A stretch of DNA of 64,000 bases, from the NCBI RefSeq assembly GCF_000722775.1, contig NZ_JPFZ01000013.1, positions 124,001 to 188,000 of the forward strand, written 5' to 3'. Of the stretch, positions 45,834-55,869 are shown piece after piece (within the stretch, counting starts at the first letter, position 1; every line of letters starts with the position of its first letter). This stretch comes from Streptococcus mitis subsp. hohhotensis. GTDB lineage: Bacteria > Bacillota > Bacilli > Lactobacillales > Streptococcaceae. Both the position numbers and the translations under genes were made by a program. The notes under the pieces were generated by a model, which saw only the letters and a list, made by a program, of their open reading frames with translations, made no database searches and was not told where the DNA came from.

Positions 45834-46898
45834 ATGAAACAAGAATGGTTTGAAAGTAATGATTTTGTAAAAACAACAAGCAAGAACAAACCTAAAGAGC
45901 AAGCTCAAGAGGTTGCAGACAAGGCTGAAGAAACGATAGCCGATCTCGATAAACCAATTGAAAAAAATACTCAAGTAGAGGAGGAAGTCTCTCAAGCTGA
46001 AGTCGAACTTGAAAGCCAGCAAGAAGAGAAAATTGAAACGCCTGAAAACGGTGAAGCGAGAACAGAAATAGAAGAAAAGAAAGCATTAGATTCTACTGAG
46101 GAAGAGCAAGACCTTTCTAAAGGAACAGAAAAAGTCACTATAGCTGAAGAGAGTCAAGAAGCACTTCCTCAGCAAAAAACAATCTTGAAAGAGCCACTTC
46201 TTATCAGTCAATCCTTAGAAAGTCCCTATATCCCCGACCAAACTCCAAAATCTACGGATAGATGGAAAGAGCAAGCGCTTGATTTTTGGTCTTGGCTAGT
46301 GGAGGCTCTCAAATCTCCTACGAGCAATCTTGAAACAAGTAGCACACACAGTTACACAGCCTTTCTCTTGCTCATTCTGTTTTCTGCGTCTTCCTTTTTC
46401 TTTAGTATCTACCACATCAAACATGCTTACTATGGACATATAGCAACTATGCATAATCACTTCCCTGAACAATTTGCTTCATTAAATCTCTTTTCGATTA
46501 TCTCTATCCTAGTAGCAACAACACTCTTCTTCTTTTCATTCCTCTTGGGTAGTTTCGTTGTGAGACGATTTATCTACCAAGAAAAGGACTGGACGCTAGA
46601 AAAGGTTCTCCAACAATATAGTCAACTCTTGGCAATTCCAATCTTCCTCACTGCTATTGCTAGTTTCTTTGCCTTCTTTGACAGCCTACGATTTACAGCC
46701 CTCTTGTGTGTGATTAGCATTGGAATCATTCTGCTTGCCAGCCTCCATATCATTACGAGACCTAGTCAATCAAGTGAAACCGACTCCTTCTATCAGTTAT
46801 TCTTGTCTGTCCTTGTGAACGGAGTCATTATCCTCCTCTTCTTTGTAGCTGAAGTCGCACTGATTGGAGATTACCTTCGTATCTTGGCCTTTCTTTAA
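45834..46898 (+). CDS. membrane protein with acidic disordered N terminus
   Basis: A 354-residue protein. Residues 1-150 are highly charged (Glu, Lys, Gln) and likely disordered; residues about 175-354 hold five membrane helices. AAAGGAGGTTCTACC precedes the ATG. It follows the PadR operon but has its own promoter. The family is not firmly recognised. A RUP-like element lies directly after its stop. Confidence 0.7.
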   Translation: MKQEWFESNDFVKTTSKNKPKEQAQEVADKAEETIADLDKPIEKNTQVEEEVSQAEVELESQQEEKIETPENGEARTEIEEKKALDSTEEEQDLSKGTEKVTIAEESQEALPQQKTILKEPLLISQSLESPYIPDQTPKSTDRWKEQALDFWSWLVEALKSPTSNLETSSTHSYTAFLLLILFSASSFFFSIYHIKHAYYGHIATMHNHFPEQFASLNLFSIISILVATTLFFFSFLLGSFVVRRFIYQEKDWTLEKVLQQYSQLLAIPIFLTAIASFFAFFDSLRFTALLCVISIGIILLASLHIITRPSQSSETDSFYQLFLSVLVNGVIILLFFVAEVALIGDYLRILAFL

Positions 46899-46904
46899 AC
46901 TTCA

Positions 46905-47054
46905 TACTCTTCGAAAATCTCTTCAAACCACGTCAGCTTCGCCTTACCGTAGATATATGTTCCTGACTTTGTCAGTCTTATCTACAACCTCAAAACAGTG
47001 TTTTGAGCAGCCTGCGACTAGCTTCCTAGTTTGCTCTTTGATTTTCATTGAGTA
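46905..47054. repeat. RUP-like element (150 bp)
   Basis: The element starts TACTCTTCGAAAATC and ends GATTTTCATTGAGTA, terminal inverted repeats seen also at 50882-50984. It contains inner segments CACGTCAGCTTCGCCTTACC and CTAGCTTCCTAGTTTGCTC, and resembles the pneumococcal RUP family, thought to be mobilised by IS630-Spn1. This copy is longer than the 107-bp standard. Confidence 0.75.
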
Positions 47055-47121
47055 GCAATCCTGTCTTCCATGGCAGGATTTTTTATATATCAAAAAGCAA
47101 GTCGATTGACCTGCTTCTGAT

Positions 47122-47982
47122 TTACTCTTCTTGTGCTAATGCTTTAAAATCTTGTCCTAGGATGGGTTGTACTTCTAATTGATTGGCATCTAATTGCTGG
47201 TAAAATGCTTTTGGTAGTGACTCTAGGAATCTTGCATAGTTCAAGCGGGCAATGGCTTCATAGTCTTCTGGTTTAGAGCCGTCTCCTGTGATTTGAACCA
47301 AGTCAATCTCCCACTGCACTTCCTTATCCACCAATTGCTCAATATAGGCTACAGGAACAAACGGTTCTCTCGGTAATACTGTCTTGACTCCTTGAGCCAG
47401 ATGGTAAACACCGTGAACTTGTTCTTCTCCATCCTGATAGAAGGAAACTCTTGCAAAGTAAGCATCTGTCTCTTGAACCGCACGCACACGCGCTTCAAAC
47501 TGAGCCAAGCCATCTTCCTCTAAAAAGCTTTTCAAATCCTCATGACTAAAGAAAACAGGATTAAAAATTCCTTGGCAAATCGTAAAACGGGCTGCATTAT
47601 CTGCCAAATGGGCTTGAATACTTGCTTGGAAATAAGCTTCAAAGTCAAAACCATCTAGCCCTTCAATCTCAGTTCCTGTGTAAGCAAGCAGAGCATCTAA
47701 AAATGATTTGATAATCTGCCAGTCTGTCTTCGTAAGTAGGTCAGGAAGATCGACACGGTAACCCTTTTGACCATCAGCATAACTGACCTTAAAGAGAAAT
47801 TGTGATTGCCTCACTATCGCACACTCGATATACTCAAGACGGTTAAGAGGCTGACGGAGATAGACAGCATCATAGCTATGTGACTCCAAACCATCTACCA
47901 AGGCCAAGATCGACTTGGCAGTCAAAATCTCTTGTTCTCCTAAAATGCTCTGTTTATTTGGAATTAAAAATGTTTTCGTCAT
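47122..47982 (-). CDS. uncharacterised protein (possibly DUF4299)
   Basis: A 286-residue soluble protein starting MTKTFLIPNKQSILGEQEI. The start at 47982 was chosen because the sequence before it reads as noncoding. I recall this family as DUF4299 but cannot verify it. No catalytic motif or membrane segment is seen. It is a single gene between a RUP-like element and trhO, which it does not overlap once both starts are corrected. Confidence 0.65.
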   Translation of the reverse strand: MTKTFLIPNKQSILGEQEILTAKSILALVDGLESHSYDAVYLRQPLNRLEYIECAIVRQSQFLFKVSYADGQKGYRVDLPDLLTKTDWQIIKSFLDALLAYTGTEIEGLDGFDFEAYFQASIQAHLADNAARFTICQGIFNPVFFSHEDLKSFLEEDGLAQFEARVRAVQETDAYFARVSFYQDGEEQVHGVYHLAQGVKTVLPREPFVPVAYIEQLVDKEVQWEIDLVQITGDGSKPEDYEAIARLNYARFLESLPKAFYQQLDANQLEVQPILGQDFKALAQEE

Positions 47983-48103
47983 AACTGGACTCCTTTGAAA
48001 TCGTTTACATATAGTATACCTTATTTTCCTGAAAGATACAGAAACAAACTTTAGATTTTTGAGTAAAAAGCATAGAAAAACAGCCCCTAAGGACTGTTTA
48101 ATC

Positions 48104-49090
48104 TTATACAGTAGCTGCTTGATCCAAGCTTTCACCGATAGCGGCTAGGCGCTCGACAACTTCAGCTTGTGTCAATTCATTTTCTGAAACATAGCGGTTA
48201 CGTGGGTGAACACGGCACTCGTGTGAACATCCACGAAGGTATTTGTCTTCATTTTCTTCTGATGTTAAGATACGACGGTTACAGAATGGATTTCCACAGT
48301 TGACATAACGTTCACATGGTGTTCCATCAAACCAGTCTTTTCCTACGATAGTTGGGTTGACATGGTTAACATCTACGGCAATACGCTCGTCAAAGACGTA
48401 CATTTTCCCATCCCAAAGCTCACCTTGGACTTCTGGGTCTTTACCGTAAGTTGCAATTCCTCCGTGCAATTGACCAACATCTTTGTAGCCTTCACGGACC
48501 ATCCAGCCTGAGAATTTCTCACAGCGAACTCCACCTGTACAGTAAACTACGACACGCTTATCCATGAATTTTTCTTTGTTATCACGAACCCACTGTGGCA
48601 ACTCACGGAAGTTGCGGATATCTGGACGGATAGCCCCACGGAAATGTCCTAGGTCATACTCATAATCGTTACGTGTGTCAAGGACAACTGTATCTTCGTC
48701 AAGAAGAGCTTCTTTGAACTCTTTTGGAGACAAGTAAGCACCTGTTGTTTCAAGTGGGTTGATGTCATTGTCAAAGTCGTTGTCTTCCAAACCAAGGTGG
48801 ACAATCTCTTTCTTGTAGCGAACAAACATCTTCTTGAAGGCTTGTTCACTTTCTTCGTCAATCTTGAACCAAAGATCTTCCATACCTGGGAGGCTGTGAA
48901 CGTAGTCCATGTATTTTTGAGTTGTTTCGTAGTCACCTGAAACTGTTCCGTTAATTCCCTCGTCAGCGACTAGGATACGGCCTTTAAGGCCGATTGATTT
49001 ACAGAAAGCCAAGTGGTCTGCAGCAAATTGCTCTGCATTTTCAATTGGAGTGTAAAGGTAGTAAAGTAAGACACGAATATCTTTTGCCAT
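48104..49090 (-). CDS. trhO: tRNA uridine(34) hydroxylase TrhO (rhodanese family)
   Basis: A 328-residue protein. An N-terminal acylphosphatase-like domain (about 1-95) is followed by a rhodanese domain with the active-site loop [16 protein letters not shown] and a C-terminal Cys-rich region (CGNPFCNRR and [11 protein letters not shown]). TrhO hydroxylates U34 to ho5U using oxygen. The start at 49090 ([16 protein letters not shown]) fits the family; a 15-codon extension is unlikely. Confidence 0.92.
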   Translation of the reverse strand: MAKDIRVLLYYLYTPIENAEQFAADHLAFCKSIGLKGRILVADEGINGTVSGDYETTQKYMDYVHSLPGMEDLWFKIDEESEQAFKKMFVRYKKEIVHLGLEDNDFDNDINPLETTGAYLSPKEFKEALLDEDTVVLDTRNDYEYDLGHFRGAIRPDIRNFRELPQWVRDNKEKFMDKRVVVYCTGGVRCEKFSGWMVREGYKDVGQLHGGIATYGKDPEVQGELWDGKMYVFDERIAVDVNHVNPTIVGKDWFDGTPCERYVNCGNPFCNRRILTSEENEDKYLRGCSHECRVHPRNRYVSENELTQAEVVERLAAIGESLDQAATV

Positions 49091-49263
49091 AAGATTTGTT
49101 CTCTTTTCTATTCTTAAATTTTCAGAATTTTTCATCTAACTATAAGTATACCTGCTTGAGAAAACGAATGCAATTTATTTGACTGGAAATTGTAGAAGGT
49201 TCTCGAAATTTCCTGAATGGTTAAATAGTGATAAGAAAACATGGATATATATGCTATCGTTTC

Positions 49264-49308
49264 AAAAAATCACTGCCTCCCCAGATAAACCTGAGGAAAA
49301 CAGTGATT
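49264..49308 (-). terminator. terminator after ngtS
   Basis: AATCACTG and CAGTGATT are outer arms, with an inner CCTC/GAGG pairing. On the minus strand the stem ends in TTTTTTG. It closes the transporter operon. Confidence 0.8.
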
Positions 49309-49346
49309 CAGTTTTTAGGAATTAGGAATGAATACACGAAATCAAT

Positions 49347-50831
49347 TTAGCTGATTATTTTTGTTTTCAAGAATTCATCGTATTGTTTTTGCATTTCGTT
49401 CAATACTTTTTCGTAGGCACCTTCAGATTTCAATTTTTCCATCAATTCTGGAATAGCTTTGTCTGGGTCTACAGTACCAGTGTTGATAGCTGTATCGAAT
49501 TGTTGCATTGTGTTAGAGATAGCTGAGATTTCAGATTTCACATTGTCAGTGTTAAAGATGAATCCAAGTGCTGGAGATTCTTTAGCTTCAGCCAATTGTT
49601 TCTTAGAATCTTCGATTTGTTGGTCTGTAACGTTTTCATTGATGTAAAGAATCCAGTTGTTACCAGTGTTCCATCCACCCATGTGAGTGTTTCCTTTGTA
49701 GCCATCAAGGACTTTAACACGGTTTTCTTTACCTGCAAGTTTTTCCCAGTTCTTGCCTTCTGGACCGTAAACAAGGCCGTTCAAGAGTTCTGGGTTAGTG
49801 TTCAAGAGATTCAACACTTCCATTGATTTTTCTTTGTTCTTAGAGTTGTTTGAGATAACAAAGTTAGCAACTTGTGTTGTTTGGTTTTTCTTGATGAAGT
49901 TAGTGATTGGTTTGATTTGGATATCTTTGTTGGCAACACGTGAAAGCAAGCTGTTACCATAGTCAGCTGGTCCTACTGTTTCTTCACGAACGAACCAAGT
50001 ATCTTGTTGAAGGTCAAATGAAGTATCGCTTGTTGCTACGTCTTTTGGAATGTATCCAGCTTCATAGAATTTGTGAAGAGTCTTCAAGTGTTCTTTAAAG
50101 CGAGGCACTTCGTAACGGTTTACGATCTTAGTAGTGTCCCCTTCAAGGTCGATAACGAATGGAAGTCCATTTGGAACTGGGTAGTCAAAGTTATCAGATG
50201 GGATGAAGTTCTTAGTAACCGCAAATGGTACTACATCTGGAGCTTTTTCTTTGATTTGTTTCAAGACTGGTTCAAGTGTTTCGTATGAAGTGACACCTGA
50301 AATATCGATACCGTATTTAGCAAGAAGAGTTCCGTTGAAGGCGAAGTTTTGAGATGATGCAACGTTGGCTGCAACTGGAACTGCGTAAATTTTACCGTTA
50401 ATGCTGTTACCCTTGATGTAAGCTGGGTCAAGTGCTTTGTAAAGGTCTTTACCTTCTTTTTTGTACAATTCTGTCAAGTCAGCATAAGCACCTTTTTGAG
50501 CATTTACAACATAGTTAGATGCAAATGCGATATCGTAGTTTTCACCAGATGATGTGATAACTGACATTTTCTTATCATAGTCACCCCATCCAAGGTATTG
50601 GATATCCAATTTAGCACCAACTTTTTCACCGATGATTTTGTTAGCATTTTCTAGCAATTCATCCAAGTTATCTGGTTTGTCACCGATTTGGTACATTTTG
50701 ATAACAGTCTTATCACCTGAAGCTGAGTCAGCAGCCTTTTTGTTACCTGAAAGGTTTCCACAAGCAGCGAGACCAGCAGCCAAAGCGACTACACTAGCAG
50801 ATGCAAAAGCATATTTTTTCCAGTTTTTCAT
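49347..50831 (-). CDS. ngtS: N-glycan ABC transporter solute-binding lipoprotein NgtS
   Basis: A 494-residue family 1 sugar-binding protein with a lipobox LAAC (Cys24). Alignment by order and neighbours to pneumococcal SP_0092, which I recall as NgtS, the receptor for N-glycans released by endoglycosidase, supports the function. It is the last gene of the unit ngtP1-ngtP2-ngtS and has a RUP-like element between it and the permease. No ATPase gene lies here; the shared MsmK ATPase probably energises it. Four mannose- and GlcNAc-specific glycosidases are encoded just upstream, consistent with glycan import followed by cytoplasmic trimming. Confidence 0.85.
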   Translation of the reverse strand: MKNWKKYAFASASVVALAAGLAACGNLSGNKKAADSASGDKTVIKMYQIGDKPDNLDELLENANKIIGEKVGAKLDIQYLGWGDYDKKMSVITSSGENYDIAFASNYVVNAQKGAYADLTELYKKEGKDLYKALDPAYIKGNSINGKIYAVPVAANVASSQNFAFNGTLLAKYGIDISGVTSYETLEPVLKQIKEKAPDVVPFAVTKNFIPSDNFDYPVPNGLPFVIDLEGDTTKIVNRYEVPRFKEHLKTLHKFYEAGYIPKDVATSDTSFDLQQDTWFVREETVGPADYGNSLLSRVANKDIQIKPITNFIKKNQTTQVANFVISNNSKNKEKSMEVLNLLNTNPELLNGLVYGPEGKNWEKLAGKENRVKVLDGYKGNTHMGGWNTGNNWILYINENVTDQQIEDSKKQLAEAKESPALGFIFNTDNVKSEISAISNTMQQFDTAINTGTVDPDKAIPELMEKLKSEGAYEKVLNEMQKQYDEFLKTKIIS

Positions 50832-50881
50832 GACAAAAACTCCTTTTTTATTTTAAACTTATAAACAATGTAATGATCTTA

Positions 50882-50984
50882 TACTCAATGAAAATCAAAG
50901 AGCAAACTAGAAAACTAGCCGCAGGCTGTACTTGAGTACGGCAAGGCGACGTTGACGCGGTTTGAATTTAATTTTCGAAGAGTA
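50882..50984. repeat. RUP-like element (103 bp)
   Basis: The element starts TACTCAATGAAAATC and ends ATTTTCGAAGAGTA, matching the 46905-47054 element in opposite orientation. Its length is close to the 107-bp RUP. It lies inside the transporter operon, between the permease and ngtS. Confidence 0.8.
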
Positions 50985-51038
50985 TTAACTTCACACAAGG
51001 GAAGTTGGGAACTGAGAAATATTTTTTCTCAACAAGCA

Positions 51039-51961
51039 CTATTCTTTCACACCACCGATAGTCAAACCTTTTACAAAGTAGCGTTGGAAGAATGGATACA
51101 AGATTGCGATTGGAAGGGTTGCGACCACAACCATGGCCATACGTCCTGTTTCTTTCGGTAGTGCAACGCCCAGTTGACCAGAGAGGCCGACCGCTTTGGC
51201 GATGTAGTCCATATTTTGCTGGATTTGCATGAGCAAATATTGCAATGGATACAAGTTGTCACTCTTGATGTAAAGAAGGGCGTTGAACCAGTCATTCCAG
51301 AAACCAAGAGCTGTTAAGAGCGTAATGGTTGCGATACCTGGTAGTGACAATGGCAAACAGATTTGGAAGAAGATCCGAGCCTCACTAGCACCATCGATAC
51401 GAGCGGACTCAAGAATGGCTTCTGGGATAGTCTTCTTGAAGAAGGAACGCATCAAGATGATGTTAAATGGTGAGAGAAGCATTGGAACAATCAAGGCCCA
51501 AACTGTATCACCGAGTTGAAGTAAACGAGTCACCACAATATAGCCTGGTACCAAACCAGCGTTGAACAACATACTAAGAAGGGCAAAAATCGTAAAGAAT
51601 CTGCGATACTTAAAGGTTGTCCGCGAGATGGCGTAGGCATAGGTTGTTGTGATAAAAACGTTTGTGATAGTCCCCACCACTGTTACAAAGACTGAGATGA
51701 AGAGGGCTTGGAGGATTTTATCCTTAAACTGTGCCAAGAACTCAAAACCGTCTAAGCCAAATTGAGATGGGAAGAAGCTATATCCATTTTGCAGGATACT
51801 CTTTTCATCTGTCACCGAAATCACGATAACGAATACAAAGGGTAGGATACAAGATAGGGCGATCAAACCAGAAATGATACTGAAGAAGATATCTGCTTTC
51901 TTACTGAAGGAGTGAATGCCGACATTATCAATTTTTTCTTTTTAATTTTCTTTTCTGCCAT
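51039..51961 (-). pseudogene. ngtP2: N-glycan ABC transporter permease (NgtP2-like), frameshifted near the N terminus
   Basis: The intact reading begins at the ATG at 51959-51961 (MAEKKIKKKK, with AAGGAGGAG upstream), then shifts: the family sequence KIDNVGIHSFSKKADIFFSIISGLIALSC continues in another frame. One base is missing in the A6 or A5 run at 51932-51943. Downstream of the shift 275 codons remain open from a TTG at 51866, with the carbohydrate permease EAA loop (ESARIDGASEARIFFQICLPLSLPG). The shortened start would lose part of the first membrane helix. This may be an inactive allele, a slippage switch or a sequencing error. Confidence 0.75.
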
Positions 51962-51974
51962 ATTCTCCTCCTTT

Positions 51975-52904
51975 CTAGAACAAGGCTGAGTTTGGATCAA
52001 CTCGTCTTGCAAGTAAGTTTGATAGGATAACCAGAATCAAGCCGACTACTGATTGATAGAGACCTGCCGCTGAAGCCATCCCTATATCCGCTGTCTGAGT
52101 CAAGCCATTATATACATATACGTCCAAGACATTGGTTACGTTATAAAGCTGACCAGCATTGTGGGGGATTTGGTAGAAGAGACCAAAGTCTGCACGGAAG
52201 ATATTTCCGACTGCAAGGATAGTCAATACGGTTACCAGCGGTGTCAACTGCGGAATAGTTACATTGCGAATTCGTTGCCATTTGCTGGCCCCATCCACTG
52301 TCGCTGCTTCGTAGTAGGTTGGATCAATTCCCATGATTGTCGCATAGTACATGACACTGCTATATCCAAAACCTTTCCAAATACCTAGGAAAAGTAGAAG
52401 ATATGGCCAGATGCCCAAGTTAGCGTAGAAATTGATTTCCTTCATTCCGATAGATTCTAGGAAATGGTTGAACACCCCTTTATCGATGTTTAGGAAAGCA
52501 TCTGTAAAGAAACTGATGATAACCCAAGACAAGAAGTAAGGGAACAACATGGAAGTTTGGAAGATCTTAACCATTCTCTTAGAACGGAGTTCACTGAGGA
52601 TGATGGCAATCCCTACAGATACAATCAAGCCAATAAAAATAAAGCCAAGATTGTAGAGGACAGTATTTCGTGTGATAATAAAGGCGTCTCTTGAACTAAA
52701 TAAGAATCTGAAATTATCGAGTCCGACCCATTTACTATTCATGATACTATCTATGAAACCATTACTGGTCATGTGGTAGTCTTTGAAGGCAACCACGTTC
52801 CCAAATACTGGAATGTAGAAGAATAGAATCAACCAGAGTGCCCCTGGTAAAACCATCAAGAGAAAGATCCAGTTGTCTCTCAAGGTTTTTGAAAACTTAT
52901 TCAT
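51975..52904 (-). CDS. ngtP1: N-glycan ABC transporter permease (NgtP1-like)
   Basis: A 309-residue sugar permease of the LplB/ProW-like family with six membrane helices and the EAA loop EAATVDGASKWQRIRNVTIPQL. The start at 52904 has GGGAGGAAATT upstream; an earlier in-frame start lacks one. It is the first gene of the transporter unit, behind the cre-bearing promoter at 52957-53005. Assignment as NgtP1 rests on gene order recalled from pneumococcus (SP_0090). Confidence 0.85.
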   Translation of the reverse strand: MNKFSKTLRDNWIFLLMVLPGALWLILFFYIPVFGNVVAFKDYHMTSNGFIDSIMNSKWVGLDNFRFLFSSRDAFIITRNTVLYNLGFIFIGLIVSVGIAIILSELRSKRMVKIFQTSMLFPYFLSWVIISFFTDAFLNIDKGVFNHFLESIGMKEINFYANLGIWPYLLLFLGIWKGFGYSSVMYYATIMGIDPTYYEAATVDGASKWQRIRNVTIPQLTPLVTVLTILAVGNIFRADFGLFYQIPHNAGQLYNVTNVLDVYVYNGLTQTADIGMASAAGLYQSVVGLILVILSNLLARRVDPNSALF

Positions 52905-52956
52905 AATTTCCTCCCTTTTTATTTTGATATCCATCTAAAAATTCTTTTTTAGACTT

Positions 52957-53005
52957 TTGATAACGATTACATTATTAGTATACTCCTATTTGCAGGTTAG
53001 GTTAA
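52957..53005 (-). promoter_or_regulatory. transporter promoter overlapped by a perfect cre site
   Basis: On the minus strand TTAACC (53000-53005), 17 bases, TATACT (52977-52982). TTGATAACGATTACAT at 52957-52972 fits the cre consensus WTGNNARCGNWWWCAW at all 16 positions and lies at about the start site, so CcpA would block initiation. Confidence 0.8.
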
Positions 53006-53019
53006 ACTACTAATTATAG

Positions 53020-53050
53020 AAAAAACTCCACAAATTATTTTATGTGGAGT
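53020..53050 (-). terminator. terminator of GH20-ROK transcript
   Basis: ACTCCACA (53025-53032) and TGTGGAGT (53043-53050) form a perfect 8-bp stem. On the minus strand TTTTTT follows. Confidence 0.85.
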
Positions 53051-53067
53051 ACTTTTGAAGAAAGGGA

Positions 53068-53083
53068 TGTTTCACGAGAAACA
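53068..53083. promoter_or_regulatory. parS-like site
   Basis: TGTTTCACGAGAAACA matches the pneumococcal/bacterial parS sequence TGTTTCACGTGAAACA at 15 of 16 positions. It lies in the gap between the GH20 stop and its terminator, so it is outside coding sequence. Binding by ParB is inference. Confidence 0.65.
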
Positions 53084-53113
53084 CTCTGAGTAATAGCACG
53101 GTGTTCTTGTTTC

Positions 53114-54994
53114 TTATGTCGTGTAGATGGTTGAAGCTGTCGCAATGGTATGCCACTGGTTGGCTGTTGTGGCTGCGAAGTCCTTGTCTGCGTAGAAGTC
53201 TGTAAATGGTAAGATTTCCACTTCTAGCTCGTCGATGCGGTCAATCTGACCAGCCAGATAAGCCTCGATACGGCTTTCTGCTCGCTTGATGCGTTGCAAG
53301 AGTCCGCCCATACGGATATCGACCGTATCCAAGCCAAAGACCTTGTTTTCTTTCAACCATTGATGGCTAAAGAGGGCATGGAAGTCTTCAATTTGGCTTC
53401 TAAGTTTTGGTAATTCTTGTCTGGCAATTTCTTGCAGACTTTCTTTATCGTTTACTTCATAGGCCTGACGAATGCGTCGTCCCACATCGACTTTGCTACT
53501 TAAAATTCGGTTCAACTGGGCCTGAGTTCCAAAGAGATAGGCATAGTTCCCAGCTTTTTCTTTAATATCAGCAAGCGTCTCAGCAGCCTGAGCGAAGTGC
53601 GGTTTGTCCTGTTCAGGTGTCATGTGTCGGTCAAGGATCGGACAGAGAACATCCTGATAAAAGACATAGCGGTTAGGATTGATCCCACTGAGATTGCCTG
53701 GTAGATCTGGTAAGAGATTGGCAAGGTCAATCTGCATGAAATCCTCAACCGATAGACCAGTATTGGTCTGGAAATGAGCAGACAGTCGGTCTAGGTCATT
53801 GCGATAGCTGAGTTCTGCCCAGATTTGCAAACTTGGTAGGATAGAAAACTGAGCGGTCTCACCACCATTGTCCCCCCAACCCGTCACGATGACTTCTTTG
53901 ATATCATTGGCATGACAGGCTTTATTGGCTTCAATAGCGATGAGACGACTGAAATGGTTATTGGGTGTGAAACCAATCCACTTCCAAGCACCACCTGCAA
54001 AGGCAAGGTCATGGCTAATCTTGTGATGGTTGCGGAAATTGCGATTGTATTTTTCCTCGCTATCCTGATAATAGTCCCAATAAACCAAAGTCACTCTGTC
54101 TTTGAGACGGTCGAGGTAAACACGAGTTTCTTCTGGAATTTCCACATCACGGTCGTACTGACCATCCGCTGACATAAGTTTAAAGAACATATCGCTCCAC
54201 ATCTGGCAGTGGAAACCATATTTATCAGCAATATCCAGCACGCGCTCCAAGTGTTGGCACATGAGGAGACTACGATCCACAACACCATTCAGAATCAAGT
54301 AGCGTCCCAAACCAACCAAGTGGGCTTCGTCCATCCCGATATTGACCTTGCGAGTTTGTAGTTTAGATAGAGTAGCAAACATGCCATCAATCAGGTCATA
54401 AACCTTTTCTTCGCCAATGAGAAGAATATCCTCCACATCACGGAGTTCTTGCACTTCCTTGACACCCCATTTAACGAAGGCTGACAAGTGAGCCAAGGTC
54501 TGGATACATGGCACAAAGGTCATATCAAACTGCTGGGCATAGGCTTCGATTTCCTGCAATTCCTCAGCCGAATAAGCTCCACGGAAATAGCCAAAGTAAG
54601 GCTGCCCTTCAATCTGGTAGGTGTCTTCCATGTAAAGCTCAAAGGTTGAGTAGCCCATGAGAGCCAAGACCTCAATCATCTGCTTGGCAGCAGCCACATT
54701 TAGCACCGCGTTTCTCGAACAGTCAGCCATGTAGGCTAAATCTTCATAAGCCGCCTTCTCCTTAATCTCTACCTTGTCACCTTCTGCTATAACTGTTGCC
54801 AACAAGGACAAGGCACGATAGAGTTGGTGAGGTTTGCGATAAGTTAGTTGATAGTGACCACCCTCACCCTTGATAGAGATAGAGGCTTGATCAGACTGAG
54901 CGACTGCTACCTCTACATCTGGCAGAGAAATGTGATTTTTTAATACTTCAATAGCTTGCGCTTGTTTGTCACTAATTCCTGTAAATCTTACCAT
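53114..54994 (-). CDS. GH20 exo-beta-N-acetylglucosaminidase (GH20C-like)
   Basis: A 626-residue cytoplasmic enzyme without signal peptide. The GH20 Asp-Glu pair is D222-E223 in [12 protein letters not shown]; preceding motifs include [13 protein letters not shown]. It removes non-reducing GlcNAc by substrate-assisted catalysis. It is next to ROK, GH38 and GH125 genes and resembles the single-domain GH20C of pneumococcus, which is not surface-anchored. It overlaps the ROK gene by seven bases and is followed by a terminator. Confidence 0.88.
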   Translation of the reverse strand: MVRFTGISDKQAQAIEVLKNHISLPDVEVAVAQSDQASISIKGEGGHYQLTYRKPHQLYRALSLLATVIAEGDKVEIKEKAAYEDLAYMADCSRNAVLNVAAAKQMIEVLALMGYSTFELYMEDTYQIEGQPYFGYFRGAYSAEELQEIEAYAQQFDMTFVPCIQTLAHLSAFVKWGVKEVQELRDVEDILLIGEEKVYDLIDGMFATLSKLQTRKVNIGMDEAHLVGLGRYLILNGVVDRSLLMCQHLERVLDIADKYGFHCQMWSDMFFKLMSADGQYDRDVEIPEETRVYLDRLKDRVTLVYWDYYQDSEEKYNRNFRNHHKISHDLAFAGGAWKWIGFTPNNHFSRLIAIEANKACHANDIKEVIVTGWGDNGGETAQFSILPSLQIWAELSYRNDLDRLSAHFQTNTGLSVEDFMQIDLANLLPDLPGNLSGINPNRYVFYQDVLCPILDRHMTPEQDKPHFAQAAETLADIKEKAGNYAYLFGTQAQLNRILSSKVDVGRRIRQAYEVNDKESLQEIARQELPKLRSQIEDFHALFSHQWLKENKVFGLDTVDIRMGGLLQRIKRAESRIEAYLAGQIDRIDELEVEILPFTDFYADKDFAATTANQWHTIATASTIYTT

Positions 54995-55869
54995 TGGTTT
55001 TCCTCCTGTAGCCAGTTGACAAGGGCACCGTAGAGATTGGAATCTGCATGATAGGTGCAGGCTTGGATGACAGGTGCCACCGTGTATTCTTCGTAGTTCT
55101 CGACAAAGTTATCAACAGCCTTCTTGACACCTTGAATAAAATCTGGATTTTGACTGATAGAGCCTCCCAGACTGATGACATCTGGATCGATGAGATACTG
55201 AATATTGAGCAAGCCTTGCGCCAGATTACGGTTCATGCGCTCAATGGCTTCTTGGCAAAGGGCATTCCCAGCTGCAGCCCCTTGGTAAATCTTGCGACCG
55301 TCCCAATCAGTCTGACCAGATTTTTCAATCACGTATCGTACCATATTTCCAGTTGACGCTAGTTGCGACCAGTTGTTGAGCTTTTCAGCAGGGGCGAGAG
55401 TTGTCATGTAGCCAAATTCTCCACCCAAGCCGTGGCGACCTCGGTGAAGTCTACCATTGATAATCATGGCTCCGCCAATCCCTGTCCCAATCACGACACA
55501 GGCTGCATTTTCAAGTTCTGGATGAGCCAGTAATTCACTGAGTCCAACGCAGTTGGCATCATTTTCTAGATGGACAGGAATCTGATAAGAGCTAAGCGCC
55601 TCATACCAAGAAAAGCCGTGAATGTAGGGCACCGCACTGAAGCCATCAATCACACCTGTCTCTTGATTGACCGCGCCTGGAACGCTCATAGCAATCCCTC
55701 TATAATCCTGTTCTGACAAGCGCTGGTCTATCCACGCTAGTAAATCCTCCAAATTTTCAGGCGTTGGAATGCTTGTCTTATTCAGTATTTTCCCATCAGG
55801 AGTCAGACTGGCAAACTTAATCCCAGTCCCTCCGATATCAATCGTTGCAATAGTCATTGTTTTTACCAT
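54988..55869 (-). CDS. ROK-family sugar kinase
   Basis: A 293-residue ROK protein with the phosphate-binding [14 protein letters not shown] near the N terminus and [31 protein letters not shown], in which GHGLGGEFG is the ROK signature. The usual zinc CxCGxxGC motif is absent. There is no DNA-binding domain, so it is a kinase rather than a repressor; mannose or GlcNAc are plausible substrates. The start follows directly after a terminator-like hairpin and no ribosome binding site is seen, so the start (55869 or 55857) is uncertain. Confidence 0.82.
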   Translation of the reverse strand: MVKTMTIATIDIGGTGIKFASLTPDGKILNKTSIPTPENLEDLLAWIDQRLSEQDYRGIAMSVPGAVNQETGVIDGFSAVPYIHGFSWYEALSSYQIPVHLENDANCVGLSELLAHPELENAACVVIGTGIGGAMIINGRLHRGRHGLGGEFGYMTTLAPAEKLNNWSQLASTGNMVRYVIEKSGQTDWDGRKIYQGAAAGNALCQEAIERMNRNLAQGLLNIQYLIDPDVISLGGSISQNPDFIQGVKKAVDNFVENYEEYTVAPVIQACTYHADSNLYGALVNWLQEENQW

